Below, in pieces: positions 25,638 through 33,971 of a stretch of DNA of 64,000 nt. The stretch is from Clostridia bacterium (GTDB lineage Bacteria > Bacillota > Clostridia > Oscillospirales > CAG-382), in contig JAGAUT010000079.1 in assembly GCA_017620655.1 (NCBI GenBank), positions 1 to 64,000 of the forward strand. Direction: 5' to 3'. A model generated the notes under the pieces. The model ran no database searches. It saw only the letters and a list, made by a program, of their open reading frames with translations, and was not told the origin of the DNA. The position numbers and the translations under genes were made by a program. Positions within the stretch are counted from its first letter, which is position 1; the number at the start of each line of letters is the position of its first letter.

Positions 25638-26675
25638 TCACATTCTGTCAATCAGCACCTTTATTGCAACATCAGATTTAAACTTCTGTGCCTCAAATAA
25701 AGCACTTGATTTCATTTTCAAAAACTCATCAGGATTCTCAGCTACTTTTTTTAACAAATCCGTCAATGCATCAACATTTTCAAATTCGTACCCCCATCCG
25801 GTAACATTTTCACTGAAAACATCACTGTAATTAAGCCAAAGAGATGTTATAACAGGAACGCCTGCGGAATATGCATCAATTAAAGTTCCGGGTATTCCTT
25901 CAGTATAAAACCTTGTAGGAAAAAGAAGGGCAAAATAATCTTTTAGTACTTCTACACTTTTATCATACTCAACAATGCCGCGGTAACTTACAAAACCGGT
26001 GAATTCTTTTTGCAGGTTTTGGAACCATTCAATCTGAGAAACGTCTATCTGACCAAATATATCAAGAGTATACACGGTTCTTCCGTAATGTTCATTGACT
26101 CTTTTTACGGCAGTTATTGCATCCTCTATTCCTTTTTCTTTCATAACCCGAGAAAAAGTACATAGTTTATAAGGCTCGGTCTGCGCATACACAAGTTCTT
26201 TCTCGCTTAGTGGTGTTAACTCTTTAAAATTAGGCATTACTCTGACATTTTCAAAGCCCATCTCTTCAAGTGATCTTTTCATTGTTGATGTTTCAACATA
26301 TATACCATCAAGTTTTCTAAGAGTATTGGTCAAAGATTTTTTATTCTTCAAAAAAGCTGCCAACCATCCACCGATAACAACATAGTGAATACGTCTTTTA
26401 TAAAAACGATTCAAGAATTGCAACAATGCCGGAACTATTCTAAGGCTGTTGTGTGCAGGAAGAATTACAACATTCTCACACTGTTTTAAAGCCAACCGTG
26501 AAAAAAACGGCAGTTTTAATAGAAAATTTTTCCCGCCATAGGTATCAATTTTCAAAACTTCATTTTCACCGAATTCTTTTTCAAGAGCCGCGGTCACCGA
26601 TTTAGTTTTAACCGTCTGTCCGTCCAAAAACTCCTTGTTTCCGCCAAAATGACCTATTACAGCCGTCCTAATCAT
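25638..26675 (-). CDS. GT4-family glycosyltransferase
   Basis: A 345-residue GT-B protein. The C-terminal donor domain has CTFSRVMKEKGIEDAI near residue 180 and YTEGIPGTLIDAYSAGVPVI near 275, the E-x7-D/E motif of the family. The N-terminus begins AVIGHFGGNKEFLDGQTVKT, the usual glycine-rich opening. No membrane helix is seen. It lies between a GT2 gene and the split acetyltransferase, and should extend the lipid-linked repeat of the downstream glycan. Confidence 0.8.
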   Translation of the reverse strand: MIRTAVIGHFGGNKEFLDGQTVKTKSVTAALEKEFGENEVLKIDTYGGKNFLLKLPFFSRLALKQCENVVILPAHNSLRIVPALLQFLNRFYKRRIHYVVIGGWLAAFLKNKKSLTNTLRKLDGIYVETSTMKRSLEEMGFENVRVMPNFKELTPLSEKELVYAQTEPYKLCTFSRVMKEKGIEDAITAVKRVNEHYGRTVYTLDIFGQIDVSQIEWFQNLQKEFTGFVSYRGIVEYDKSVEVLKDYFALLFPTRFYTEGIPGTLIDAYSAGVPVITSLWLNYSDVFSENVTGWGYEFENVDALTDLLKKVAENPDEFLKMKSSALFEAQKFKSDVAIKVLIDRM

Positions 26676-26694
26676 AAGCTAATGCATCCCTATA

Positions 26695-27714
26695 TTAAAT
26701 TAATTTGTGAGTATATCCTTTGTCTCTATACTTCTTATCAAACAGCTTTACTATACCGCAGAGCGAACCGAAGCCGTATGATATATGAAAAACAGGAAAA
26801 AGTATAAACAAAGTCAAAAACTCTTTTACAGAGGAGGTCTGTTTTAACGAAAACAAAGCATCCAATGAAAAGTACAAAACAAGTTCAAGTCCAAGACCAA
26901 TCCAAAAGATATAATGCAAAAGTCCGAGAAGTGAAAATGCCAAAACCGATGCAACAAATGCAAAAGGAATAAAATGCCGGATTCCCATAGAACCTGGACA
27001 AAGTTTCATTGTGATAACATTCCACATACCGTTTATAAAAGCCATCCTCGAAATACCTTTTACTGTATCTCTGCAATAATACGATAAATGTATATCGTTG
27101 GATAAATATATTTTTCCGCCGTTTTTACGGATTCGGTAATTCATTTCATTGTCCTGATTACGTATGAGACGTTCATCATAACCGCCGTATTTTGAGAAAA
27201 CCTCACGTTTAAACGCCCCAAACGGCACAGTATCAACATATCCGCTTTCACCGTTTGTGCGAAACTGTGAATTGCCAACACCGAATTTTGAAGAAAGCAT
27301 CTTTGCAATAGCTCCACCCATAAATCCATTTGCCTTCGTTTCAGCAAGACCACCAACATTTTCAGCATCTGTATTTTCAAGATAATAAACACACTTTGAA
27401 ATGTAGTCACTTGCATAGTCCGAATGTGCATCAAGACGAACTATATACTTTCCTTTTGATGCCGAAATTCCTATATTCATTGCAAACGGAACTATTTTAT
27501 GAGGATTGTTAAGCACCTTTATAAGTTTAGGATATTTTTCACCATATGTCCTCAGAATCTCAACAGTTCTGTCCTTCGAACAACCATCTATAAAAATCCA
27601 CTCCATGTTTTCAGCAGGATAATCCTGAAGAAGAAGCGATTCAATACATTTATCTATGTACTTTTCCTCATTATAAACCGGCATCACTACCGAAACCACA
27701 ATTGTTTCGCTCAT
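26695..27714 (-). CDS. GT2-family glycosyltransferase with C-terminal membrane helices (ExoA-like)
   Basis: A 339-residue GT-A enzyme beginning VSVVMPVYNEEKYIDKCIES with IFIDGCSKDRTVEI (the DG-S-D segment) and VRLDAHSDY as the DxD-like metal site. A block of about three hydrophobic helices occupies 235-310, as in succinoglycan ExoA-like enzymes. Its ATG overlaps the stop of the sugar transferase by one base (TAATG), indicating coupling. It is probably the second transferase of the downstream pathway, acting on the lipid-linked first sugar. Confidence 0.85.
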   Translation of the reverse strand: MSETIVVSVVMPVYNEEKYIDKCIESLLLQDYPAENMEWIFIDGCSKDRTVEILRTYGEKYPKLIKVLNNPHKIVPFAMNIGISASKGKYIVRLDAHSDYASDYISKCVYYLENTDAENVGGLAETKANGFMGGAIAKMLSSKFGVGNSQFRTNGESGYVDTVPFGAFKREVFSKYGGYDERLIRNQDNEMNYRIRKNGGKIYLSNDIHLSYYCRDTVKGISRMAFINGMWNVITMKLCPGSMGIRHFIPFAFVASVLAFSLLGLLHYIFWIGLGLELVLYFSLDALFSLKQTSSVKEFLTLFILFPVFHISYGFGSLCGIVKLFDKKYRDKGYTHKLI

Positions 27715-28466
27715 TATTTCACCTTTTCAATTTCGTTATGAACCTCGGTTTTAACAGGTGCCACATAATCACCCTTATATTCCTTACCGAGAACCGCAAA
27801 CACAGTCATAAACATAATCTTAATATCACCGAAAAAGCTAAATTCCTTAATCGCCTTAAGATTATAGTACATTTTGCCCGGAAGCACATCTTCCACATAT
27901 ACCTTGTCGGCATCCTCTGCATTATCCAAAAGTTCAGCTTCGTCTTTATAATAGATGCTTGCAAGACTTGTAACTCCGGCAGGCAAAAGAAGCGTTGCCA
28001 TCATTTCGGGTGTATACTGCTTTGTATACCTTTCAACCTCAGGTCTTGTACCTACAAAAGTCATTGTTCCGCGCAACACGTCGATTAGCTGGCATAGTTC
28101 ATCAAGTCTGCACTTGCGTATAAACTTGCCGACCTTTGTAATTCTCGAATCTTCTCCGACAGTGACAAGAGAGCCTTTGTCGGCATTCTGTACCATTGAA
28201 CGGAATTTGAAGATTCTGAATTTTTTGTTATATTGCGTAAGTCTGACCTGTCGGTAAAAGACGGGGCCCTTACTGTCGATCTTTATGGCTGCAGCAAGAA
28301 CAACAAAAACAGGAGAAAGAATTATAAGCATTACAAATGACACAACAATGTCAAACACCCTCTTGAAGAATAGACTTAGTCTTTTCTTTTTCAAAACATC
28401 ATAATACTCTCTGACTTGCTCAGTCTGCATCTCGGCGGGAAGCTTTTCCCATTTTTTTAAAAGCAT
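27714..28466 (-). CDS. Initiating sugar-phosphate transferase of downstream operon (bacterial sugar transferase family)
   Basis: A 250-residue monotopic phosphoglycosyl transferase: one membrane hairpin (FKRVFDIVVSFVMLIILSPV near 34-53), the basic VFYRQVRL and FKFRSM motifs, and the catalytic Asp-Glu in RLDELCQL near 140. It transfers a sugar-1-phosphate from a UDP-sugar to undecaprenyl phosphate and starts repeat-unit assembly. It is the second gene of its operon, right after the DegT aminotransferase, exactly as in the upstream operon. The C-terminal third differs from the PglC-like enzyme at 47655, so the two probably prefer different sugars. Confidence 0.88.
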   Translation of the reverse strand: MLLKKWEKLPAEMQTEQVREYYDVLKKKRLSLFFKRVFDIVVSFVMLIILSPVFVVLAAAIKIDSKGPVFYRQVRLTQYNKKFRIFKFRSMVQNADKGSLVTVGEDSRITKVGKFIRKCRLDELCQLIDVLRGTMTFVGTRPEVERYTKQYTPEMMATLLLPAGVTSLASIYYKDEAELLDNAEDADKVYVEDVLPGKMYYNLKAIKEFSFFGDIKIMFMTVFAVLGKEYKGDYVAPVKTEVHNEIEKVK

Positions 28467-28467
28467 A

Positions 28468-29670
28468 TTATATGTACTCTTTCAAAATTCTCGTATAGTT
28501 TTCAATCACATAATCCATTTCTTCATCAGTAAGTTTTGTATGAAGCGGGAGTGTAATTTCATTTTCAAAATACTTGTACGCATTAGGATAATCCTTGATA
28601 TCAAAGCCGAGATTCTTATATGCAGTGTGCATTGGCAGAGGCTTGAAATGAACATTTGTTGAGATGCCACATTCTGCCATCTTTATAATAATCTCGTTTC
28701 TCTGTTCAAGACTTACACCGGGTATTCTTGTCATATAAAGATGTCCCGAAGACTTATAATCATCTGTGTAATGATTGAGAACTCCAATTCCGAGAGGCTC
28801 AAATGCTTTATTATACCTAGCAATCATTGTCTTTCTTCTCTCAAGCATACCGCCGTAGCGTTCAAGCTGCTTAAGCCCGATTGCCGCCATGATATCCGTC
28901 ATATTGCACTTAAACCAAGGACCGACAACATCATATTCCCACGCACCAAGTTGTGTCTTAGCCAAAGCATCCTTGCTTTGTCCGTGAAGCGAGAGTAACT
29001 GAAGCTTTTTATAAATATCCTCATTGGAAACACCGTCAATTGTTCTCCAGGTAAGAGCACCGCCTTCGGCTGTTGTAAAATTCTTTACTGCATGGAAGGA
29101 AAAAGCGGTAAAATCGGCGACATTACCAATCATTCTGCCCTTATATTCAGCACCAAGAGAATGTGCTGAGTCTTCAAGGATAATAACTCTTCCGATTGCC
29201 TTTTGAATCTCATTATTGGGCTTAAACAGGTGCTTTTTTCTCTCGACAATTTCAAAAATCCTGTCATAATCGCAGGGAACACCGCCGACATCTACAGGGA
29301 TAATAACCTTTGTCTTTTCTGTAATAGCCGCTTCAAGTTCATCGTAATTCATTTGTAAATTATCCTTCTGGGAGTCCACAAGAACAATTTTTGCACCCAC
29401 ATGGTCAATTACAGATGCAGAAGCCGTATATGTATATGCGGCAGTGATAACCTCATCACCTGCACCTACACCGAGCAAGCGCAATGTCATTTCCGCACAG
29501 GCGGTCTGAGAGTTAAGACATACGCATTTTTCGGTACCGATCCACTCGGCAATATTCGCTTCAAGCTTTTTTGTTCTCGGACCTGTTGTAATCCAACCGG
29601 AGCGCAATGCTTCGGCAACTTCGCTGATTTCAAGTTCTGTTATATCAGGAGGTGAAAATGGTATATTCAT
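28468..29670 (-). CDS. DegT/DnrJ/EryC1 sugar aminotransferase, first gene of downstream operon
   Basis: A 400-residue PLP enzyme. K196 in FSFHAVKNFTTAEGG is the Schiff-base lysine, EDSAHSLGA at 166-174 supplies the PLP-ring aspartate, and SGWITTGPRTKKLE opens the fold. AAGGAG lies 7 nt upstream of the ATG. It should convert an NDP-4-keto-6-deoxysugar into the amino sugar. No 4,6-dehydratase lies in this operon; CapE at 33972, or an enzyme outside the window, would have to supply the ketone. It follows the promoter at 29746-29774 directly. Confidence 0.88.
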   Translation of the reverse strand: MNIPFSPPDITELEISEVAEALRSGWITTGPRTKKLEANIAEWIGTEKCVCLNSQTACAEMTLRLLGVGAGDEVITAAYTYTASASVIDHVGAKIVLVDSQKDNLQMNYDELEAAITEKTKVIIPVDVGGVPCDYDRIFEIVERKKHLFKPNNEIQKAIGRVIILEDSAHSLGAEYKGRMIGNVADFTAFSFHAVKNFTTAEGGALTWRTIDGVSNEDIYKKLQLLSLHGQSKDALAKTQLGAWEYDVVGPWFKCNMTDIMAAIGLKQLERYGGMLERRKTMIARYNKAFEPLGIGVLNHYTDDYKSSGHLYMTRIPGVSLEQRNEIIIKMAECGISTNVHFKPLPMHTAYKNLGFDIKDYPNAYKYFENEITLPLHTKLTDEEMDYVIENYTRILKEYI

Positions 29671-29745
29671 ACTGATTCTCCTTACAAATTATCATTTGTG
29701 ATCTACAAACAGGCATAACTTCGCCCTTATAAATATACAGTATAA

Positions 29746-29774
29746 ATTATACTCTTTTCCCTCCCCAATGTCAA
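29746..29774 (-). promoter_or_regulatory. Strong promoter A of downstream glycan operon, with palindrome over the -10 box
   Basis: On the minus strand TTGACA (29774-29769), 17 bp, TATAAT (29751-29746). The palindrome GTATAAATTATAC (29740-29752) covers the -10 box and is followed by the shared stretch CTGTATATTTATAA. The same arrangement occurs at 49582-49610, pointing to one regulator for both operons. Confidence 0.85.
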
Positions 29775-29841
29775 TAGAATTAATACTGTTTTTACATTAT
29801 TATTTATTAATTGTTTTCCTTTTTCGTCAAAACCCAAACAA

Positions 29842-29869
29842 AAAAGCAAAACCCGAAGGTTTTGCTTTT
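29842..29869 (-). terminator. Rho-independent terminator of upstream glycan operon
   Basis: A 12-bp stem (29842-29853 with 29858-29869) and CGAA/TTCG loop followed on the minus strand by a T6 run. It overlaps the stop codon of the NTP_transf_5 gene and separates the two operons. Confidence 0.9.
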
Positions 29870-31037
29870 AATACAACGATTCAAGTCCAATTTTTTCAAA
29901 GAGCAACGATACGTCATCTTTGTTCTTTTCAGACACGTCATTATTCAGTGAGATTTCCTTTGACGCATATCCGATTCGTCCGCCAAATGCAATTCTGCAC
30001 CATCTTCTCAGCTGATAAATCGGTGTGAGATATTTCTTGCCTTTCAGTCCGGGATATGTTATTACAAGATGTTCATATGGCATGAAAATTCGGGAAAGAA
30101 TATATGAAACCCTGCTCTTTTTCCGTCTGCTTGCCGCAATCTGATTTTTCTTTGTTCCATACACACCGCCGTCAAGAAGGTACTTCTGGTAAAGGAGTGT
30201 TGTTTCGTCATGCTCTCCGTCACCAAACCAGACCTCTGACAGCCTGAGACTTTCATAATAGAAGGTCTTGATTTCGCAAATTTCAAGCATGGAACAAAGC
30301 TTGCTTTCATCAAGCTCAATCTTGTTTTTCAAGAGATACATGTCAAGAAAATTTCTGATGCTGCATCCCCCGCCGGCTACATGATAAGACAGGTGTGCCG
30401 CAATCTGGAACATGAAAAATTCATTCGTCAGCACGTATTCATAAGAGCCGTTATTCTTAGGTAAAGCGTAATCCCACACCCGCGTGAGAAGGGTGTCGAC
30501 ATTATTTCTGTTTTCCTTGATGTTAAAGTGCAGTTCGAGATGCACATCGTCCTCGGAATAGAGGGAAACATCATGATAGTCCCTCACGCCTTTCGAGGTA
30601 AAACCAAGCTTTTCAACAATTGCCTTTTCGGCTCTGTCGAGGTCTTCTTCATGCACAAGAATGTCAATATCGCAGCTTGTTCTCATCCACGGTTCGGGAT
30701 AAAAATTCCTGATTACCGCACCCTTCAGCGGAATAAACGGAATTCCTTCCTTTTCAAGAAGTTCTGAAATATTGACAAGTGCAAGATTCAAATTTTCATA
30801 TCTCATGACAGACATGGCATTCTGCTTTATGAACTCAAATGCAACATTCTCATCAGACACGGAAATTTCGCTGATTTTATATGCGTAATCAAGCAGATGC
30901 GCCATGTCGTGATGTCTTGCCATTTTATAAAGAAGCTCGGCCTCACGCCCTGCTTCCTGCTTTGCCTCTTCACTCATTTCTTCGCCGAGAACGGCGTTAC
31001 GGATGAGGGCAAAAAGGGTATTTATCTCTTTTCTCAA
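29868..31037 (-). CDS. NTP_transf_5-type nucleotidyltransferase, last gene of upstream glycan operon
   Basis: A 389-residue paralogue of the protein at 13949-15124. PLKGAVIR is at 103-110 and the metal aspartates in RTSCDIDILVHEEDL are at 123 and 125, the same residue numbers as in the paralogue, with the same LFALIRNAV-type N-terminus and HHDMAHLL helix. The start is TTG at 31037, again like the paralogue, with AGGTGG 10 nt upstream. It closes the upstream operon just before a strong terminator. A recent duplication of the gene, or of a whole operon ancestor, is likely. Confidence 0.82.
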   Translation of the reverse strand: MRKEINTLFALIRNAVLGEEMSEEAKQEAGREAELLYKMARHHDMAHLLDYAYKISEISVSDENVAFEFIKQNAMSVMRYENLNLALVNISELLEKEGIPFIPLKGAVIRNFYPEPWMRTSCDIDILVHEEDLDRAEKAIVEKLGFTSKGVRDYHDVSLYSEDDVHLELHFNIKENRNNVDTLLTRVWDYALPKNNGSYEYVLTNEFFMFQIAAHLSYHVAGGGCSIRNFLDMYLLKNKIELDESKLCSMLEICEIKTFYYESLRLSEVWFGDGEHDETTLLYQKYLLDGGVYGTKKNQIAASRRKKSRVSYILSRIFMPYEHLVITYPGLKGKKYLTPIYQLRRWCRIAFGGRIGYASKEISLNNDVSEKNKDDVSLLFEKIGLESLY

Positions 31038-31055
31038 GATTTATCTACCACCTGA

Positions 31056-32240
31056 TTAGAATTTTCTCCAGACCATCTTATTAACAACACCTGTGTATGA
31101 CTGGATAATCTTTACAACCTTTGTTGATACGTTTTCTTCAACGTATGTAGGAACGGGAATACCATAATCACCGTTATCGTTCATGGAAACTGCTGTTTCA
31201 ACCGCCTGAACAAGGCTGTTTTCGTCAATGCCGGCAAGGATAAAGCAAGCCTTATCAAGTGCCTCGGGGCGTTCGGTTGAGGTTCTTATACATACCGCAG
31301 GGAAAGGATTACCAACACTTGTAAAGAAGCTGGATTCTTCGGGAAGTGTACCGGAATCCGACACAACTGCATATGCGTTCATCTGAAGGTGGTTATAGTC
31401 ATGGAAACCTAAAGGCTCATGCTGAATAACACGCTTATCAAGTACAAAACCGCTTTCCGCAAGTCTCTTTTTACTTCTGGGGTGGCAGGAATAAAGTATC
31501 GGCATATCGTACTTTTCAGCAATCTTATTGATGGCTGTAAAAAGTGAAAGGAAGTTCTTTTCTGTATCGATATTTTCTTCTCTGTGAGCAGAAAGAAGGA
31601 TATACTTTTTACTCTCAAGTCCAAGTCTTGAAAGTATATCGCTCTTTTTGATATCCTCAAGGTTATTATGAAGAACCTCTGCCATAGGCGAGCCTGTTAC
31701 ATATGTGCGTTCCTTGGGAAGTCCGCATTCGTGAAGGTATCTTCTTGCGTGCTCGGAATATGCAAGGTTGACGTCGGAAATGATATCAACAATTCTTCTG
31801 TTTGTTTCTTCGGGAAGGCACTCATCCTTACAACGGTTTCCAGCTTCCATATGGAAAATCGGGATATGAAGACGTTTTGCGGCAATTGCCGAAAGGCAGG
31901 AGTTTGTATCACCGAGTATAAGAAGAGCATCGGGTTTTATCTCATTCATAAGCTTATACGAGCAGTTGATGATATTACCGACGGTTGCACCGAGGTCGTC
32001 CCCTACTGCATCCATATAAACCTCAGGGTCTGCAAGCTTCAAATCCTTGAAGAATACGCCGTTGAGGTTATAGTCATAGTTCTGACCTGTATGGGCAAGA
32101 ATTGTATCAAAATACTTTCTGCACTTATTGATAACAGCCGCAAGTCTTATGATTTCGGGTCTTGTACCAACGATAATAAGAAGCTTGAGTCTGCCGTCGT
32201 TTTTGAATTTTACGTCTGAATAGTCAGTTTTGATATCCAT
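31056..32240 (-). CDS. capG: CapG/FnlC/WbjD-like UDP-sugar 2-epimerase (UDP-L-FucNAc pathway)
   Basis: A 394-residue non-hydrolysing 2-epimerase: VGTRPEIIRLAAV near 24-36, GDTNSCLSAIAAKR, HMEAGNRCKDECLPEETNRR and SAHREENID are the family landmarks. The NRCKDECLPEE loop and the presence of CapE- and CapF-like genes just upstream point to the UDP-2-acetamido-2,6-dideoxy-L-talose epimerase that completes UDP-L-FucNAc, rather than UDP-GlcNAc 2-epimerase. A true WecB-like enzyme is separate, at 49792. It follows the acetyltransferase at 32254 and precedes the NTP_transf_5 gene. Confidence 0.88.
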   Translation of the reverse strand: MDIKTDYSDVKFKNDGRLKLLIIVGTRPEIIRLAAVINKCRKYFDTILAHTGQNYDYNLNGVFFKDLKLADPEVYMDAVGDDLGATVGNIINCSYKLMNEIKPDALLILGDTNSCLSAIAAKRLHIPIFHMEAGNRCKDECLPEETNRRIVDIISDVNLAYSEHARRYLHECGLPKERTYVTGSPMAEVLHNNLEDIKKSDILSRLGLESKKYILLSAHREENIDTEKNFLSLFTAINKIAEKYDMPILYSCHPRSKKRLAESGFVLDKRVIQHEPLGFHDYNHLQMNAYAVVSDSGTLPEESSFFTSVGNPFPAVCIRTSTERPEALDKACFILAGIDENSLVQAVETAVSMNDNGDYGIPVPTYVEENVSTKVVKIIQSYTGVVNKMVWRKF

Positions 32241-32253
32241 GTTTCTTTATCTC

Positions 32254-32766
32254 CTAAAGTTTATATGTTCTGTTTTCTATTACCTGCCCTGCTTCGACCT
32301 TCATAAAGGCAGGGATTCTGTTTTCCGCTTTAACTATTGCACCAAGGCACACATGAACGCCCTTTTCAATAACACATCCGTGGTCAACAATTGCACCGCA
32401 GTTGATTATACAGCCTTTTTCAATCACTGTATCTGTATTCACCATGGCATTGGGAAGCACAACAGTACCTTTGTTAAGGCTTGCCTTAGGGCTGATATAG
32501 GCAGTTTTATGCACAATTATCGGGATATTTGCACCTTTTTCTTCCAGCTTTTCAATGAAAGAGAGGCGTGATTGGTTATTGCCGAAAGCAGGATATATTT
32601 CTGTATCGTCTGAAATGAACTTTTCAAAATCCGCACATTTTCCGACAACATTGTCAGCAACCTTATTGTCATCGAGAAATACAATTCTTTCGTATTTTCC
32701 CGACTGTTCTGCAACATCGCACACCGTCTGTCCGTATCCGCCGGCACCTATTATTACTAAAGTCAT
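32254..32766 (-). CDS. NeuD/PglD-like sugar O/N-acetyltransferase
   Basis: A 170-residue protein with the NeuD/PglD layout: an N-terminal Rossmann-like nucleotide-sugar domain (VIIGAGGYGQTVCDVAE at 4-20) and then hexapeptide repeats (TAYISPKASLNKGTVVLPNA, CIINCGAIVDHGCVIEKG with the catalytic histidine in DHGCV). It overlaps capF by 4 nt (ATGA), so it is inserted into the capE-F-G set in a coupled position. The C-terminus is shorter than in the PglD-like protein at 47050, and the last coils are irregular. It may acetylate an intermediate or an added amino sugar. Confidence 0.8.
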   Translation of the reverse strand: MTLVIIGAGGYGQTVCDVAEQSGKYERIVFLDDNKVADNVVGKCADFEKFISDDTEIYPAFGNNQSRLSFIEKLEEKGANIPIIVHKTAYISPKASLNKGTVVLPNAMVNTDTVIEKGCIINCGAIVDHGCVIEKGVHVCLGAIVKAENRIPAFMKVEAGQVIENRTYKL

Positions 32767-33962
32767 TCCACTACCTCAAAAAATGTGTCAGGTTTATTGG
32801 GGTCAAAGCATTCGTTTGCCCACATAACAGTCACCAAGTCCTCGGTATCCGAAAGGTTGATGATATTATGGGTATATCCGGGAAGCATATGAACAGCTTC
32901 GATTTTTTCACCGCTGACATTAAAATTAAGTACCTCATCCGAACCGATTTTTCTCTGCTGAATAAGACCGTGACCTGAAACAACAATGAAAAACTCCCAT
33001 TTTGTGTTATGCCAATGTTGTCCCTTTGTGATACCAGGCTTTGAAATATTGACAGAGAACTGACCGCACTTTTCGGTTTTAAGAAGTTCCGTAAATGAAC
33101 CTCTTGCATCAACATTCATTTTAAGTTCAAAGCTCGCCTTTTCTTTAGGTAAATACGAAAGATATGTGCTGTAAAGCTTCTTTGCGAAACTATTATAGGG
33201 AATTTCGGGCATAACAAGAGTCTTAGGCTGATCACGGAAGCTTTCGAGAAGCTTTACGATTTCGCCAAGAGTTACTCTGTGGGTAACAGGTGCGGCACAG
33301 TATTTTCCGTCATCGCAAAGCACCGTCTTTATGCCGTCAAAACTGCATTTATGTGCCTTACCTTCAAGAGCACAGAACATTTCGTCTACAAGATCATCAA
33401 TGTAAAGAAGTTCAAGCTCTACAGCAGGGTCATTGACGGTTATCGGCAAATCATTTGCGATATTATTACAGAAGGTGGCAACAGCACTGTTATAGTTAGG
33501 TCTGCACCACTTACCGAAAAGGTTAGGGAATCTGTAAACAAGCACCTTTGCACCAGTTTCCTTCTCATACTCGAAGAACAGGTCCTCCCCTGCCTTTTTA
33601 CTTCTGCCGTAGTCACTGTCATAACGTCCGATGAGTGTAGCCTGAATAGAGGAAGACAGTACGATAGGGCATTTATTATTGTGTTTTTTTAAGGTATCAA
33701 GGAGTGTCGATGCAAAGCCGAAATTGCCCTGCATAAACTCCTCCGGATTTTGAGGACGGTTTACTCCCGCAAGATTAAAAACAAAGTCTGCATTTTTACA
33801 TGCTTCATCAAGAAGCTCTTTGGGTGAATCTATATCATAAAGATAAAGCTCGCCGATTTCAAGACCGGGATGGGTTCTGTCCTTGCCGTCCTTTACGTTC
33901 TGAAGTGCAGCTGTGAGGTTTTTACCGACAAAGCCTTTTGCACCTGTAATGAGAATATTCAT
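32763..33962 (-). CDS. capF: CapF/FnlB/WbjC-like bifunctional epimerase/reductase (UDP-L-FucNAc pathway)
   Basis: A 399-residue protein with an N-terminal SDR domain (ILITGAKGFVGKNLT; YxxxK in DYGRSKKAG near 120) and, from about 265, a C-terminal cupin with GQHWHNTKWEFFIVVSG and MLPGYTHNIINLSD, whose histidines bind zinc. This exact two-domain order is the hallmark of CapF, whose cupin performs C3 epimerisation and whose SDR half reduces C4 with NADPH. It begins 9 nt after capE and overlaps the acetyltransferase by 4 nt. Confidence 0.92.
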   Translation of the reverse strand: MNILITGAKGFVGKNLTAALQNVKDGKDRTHPGLEIGELYLYDIDSPKELLDEACKNADFVFNLAGVNRPQNPEEFMQGNFGFASTLLDTLKKHNNKCPIVLSSSIQATLIGRYDSDYGRSKKAGEDLFFEYEKETGAKVLVYRFPNLFGKWCRPNYNSAVATFCNNIANDLPITVNDPAVELELLYIDDLVDEMFCALEGKAHKCSFDGIKTVLCDDGKYCAAPVTHRVTLGEIVKLLESFRDQPKTLVMPEIPYNSFAKKLYSTYLSYLPKEKASFELKMNVDARGSFTELLKTEKCGQFSVNISKPGITKGQHWHNTKWEFFIVVSGHGLIQQRKIGSDEVLNFNVSGEKIEAVHMLPGYTHNIINLSDTEDLVTVMWANECFDPNKPDTFFEVVE

Positions 33963-33971
33963 AATATCTCC

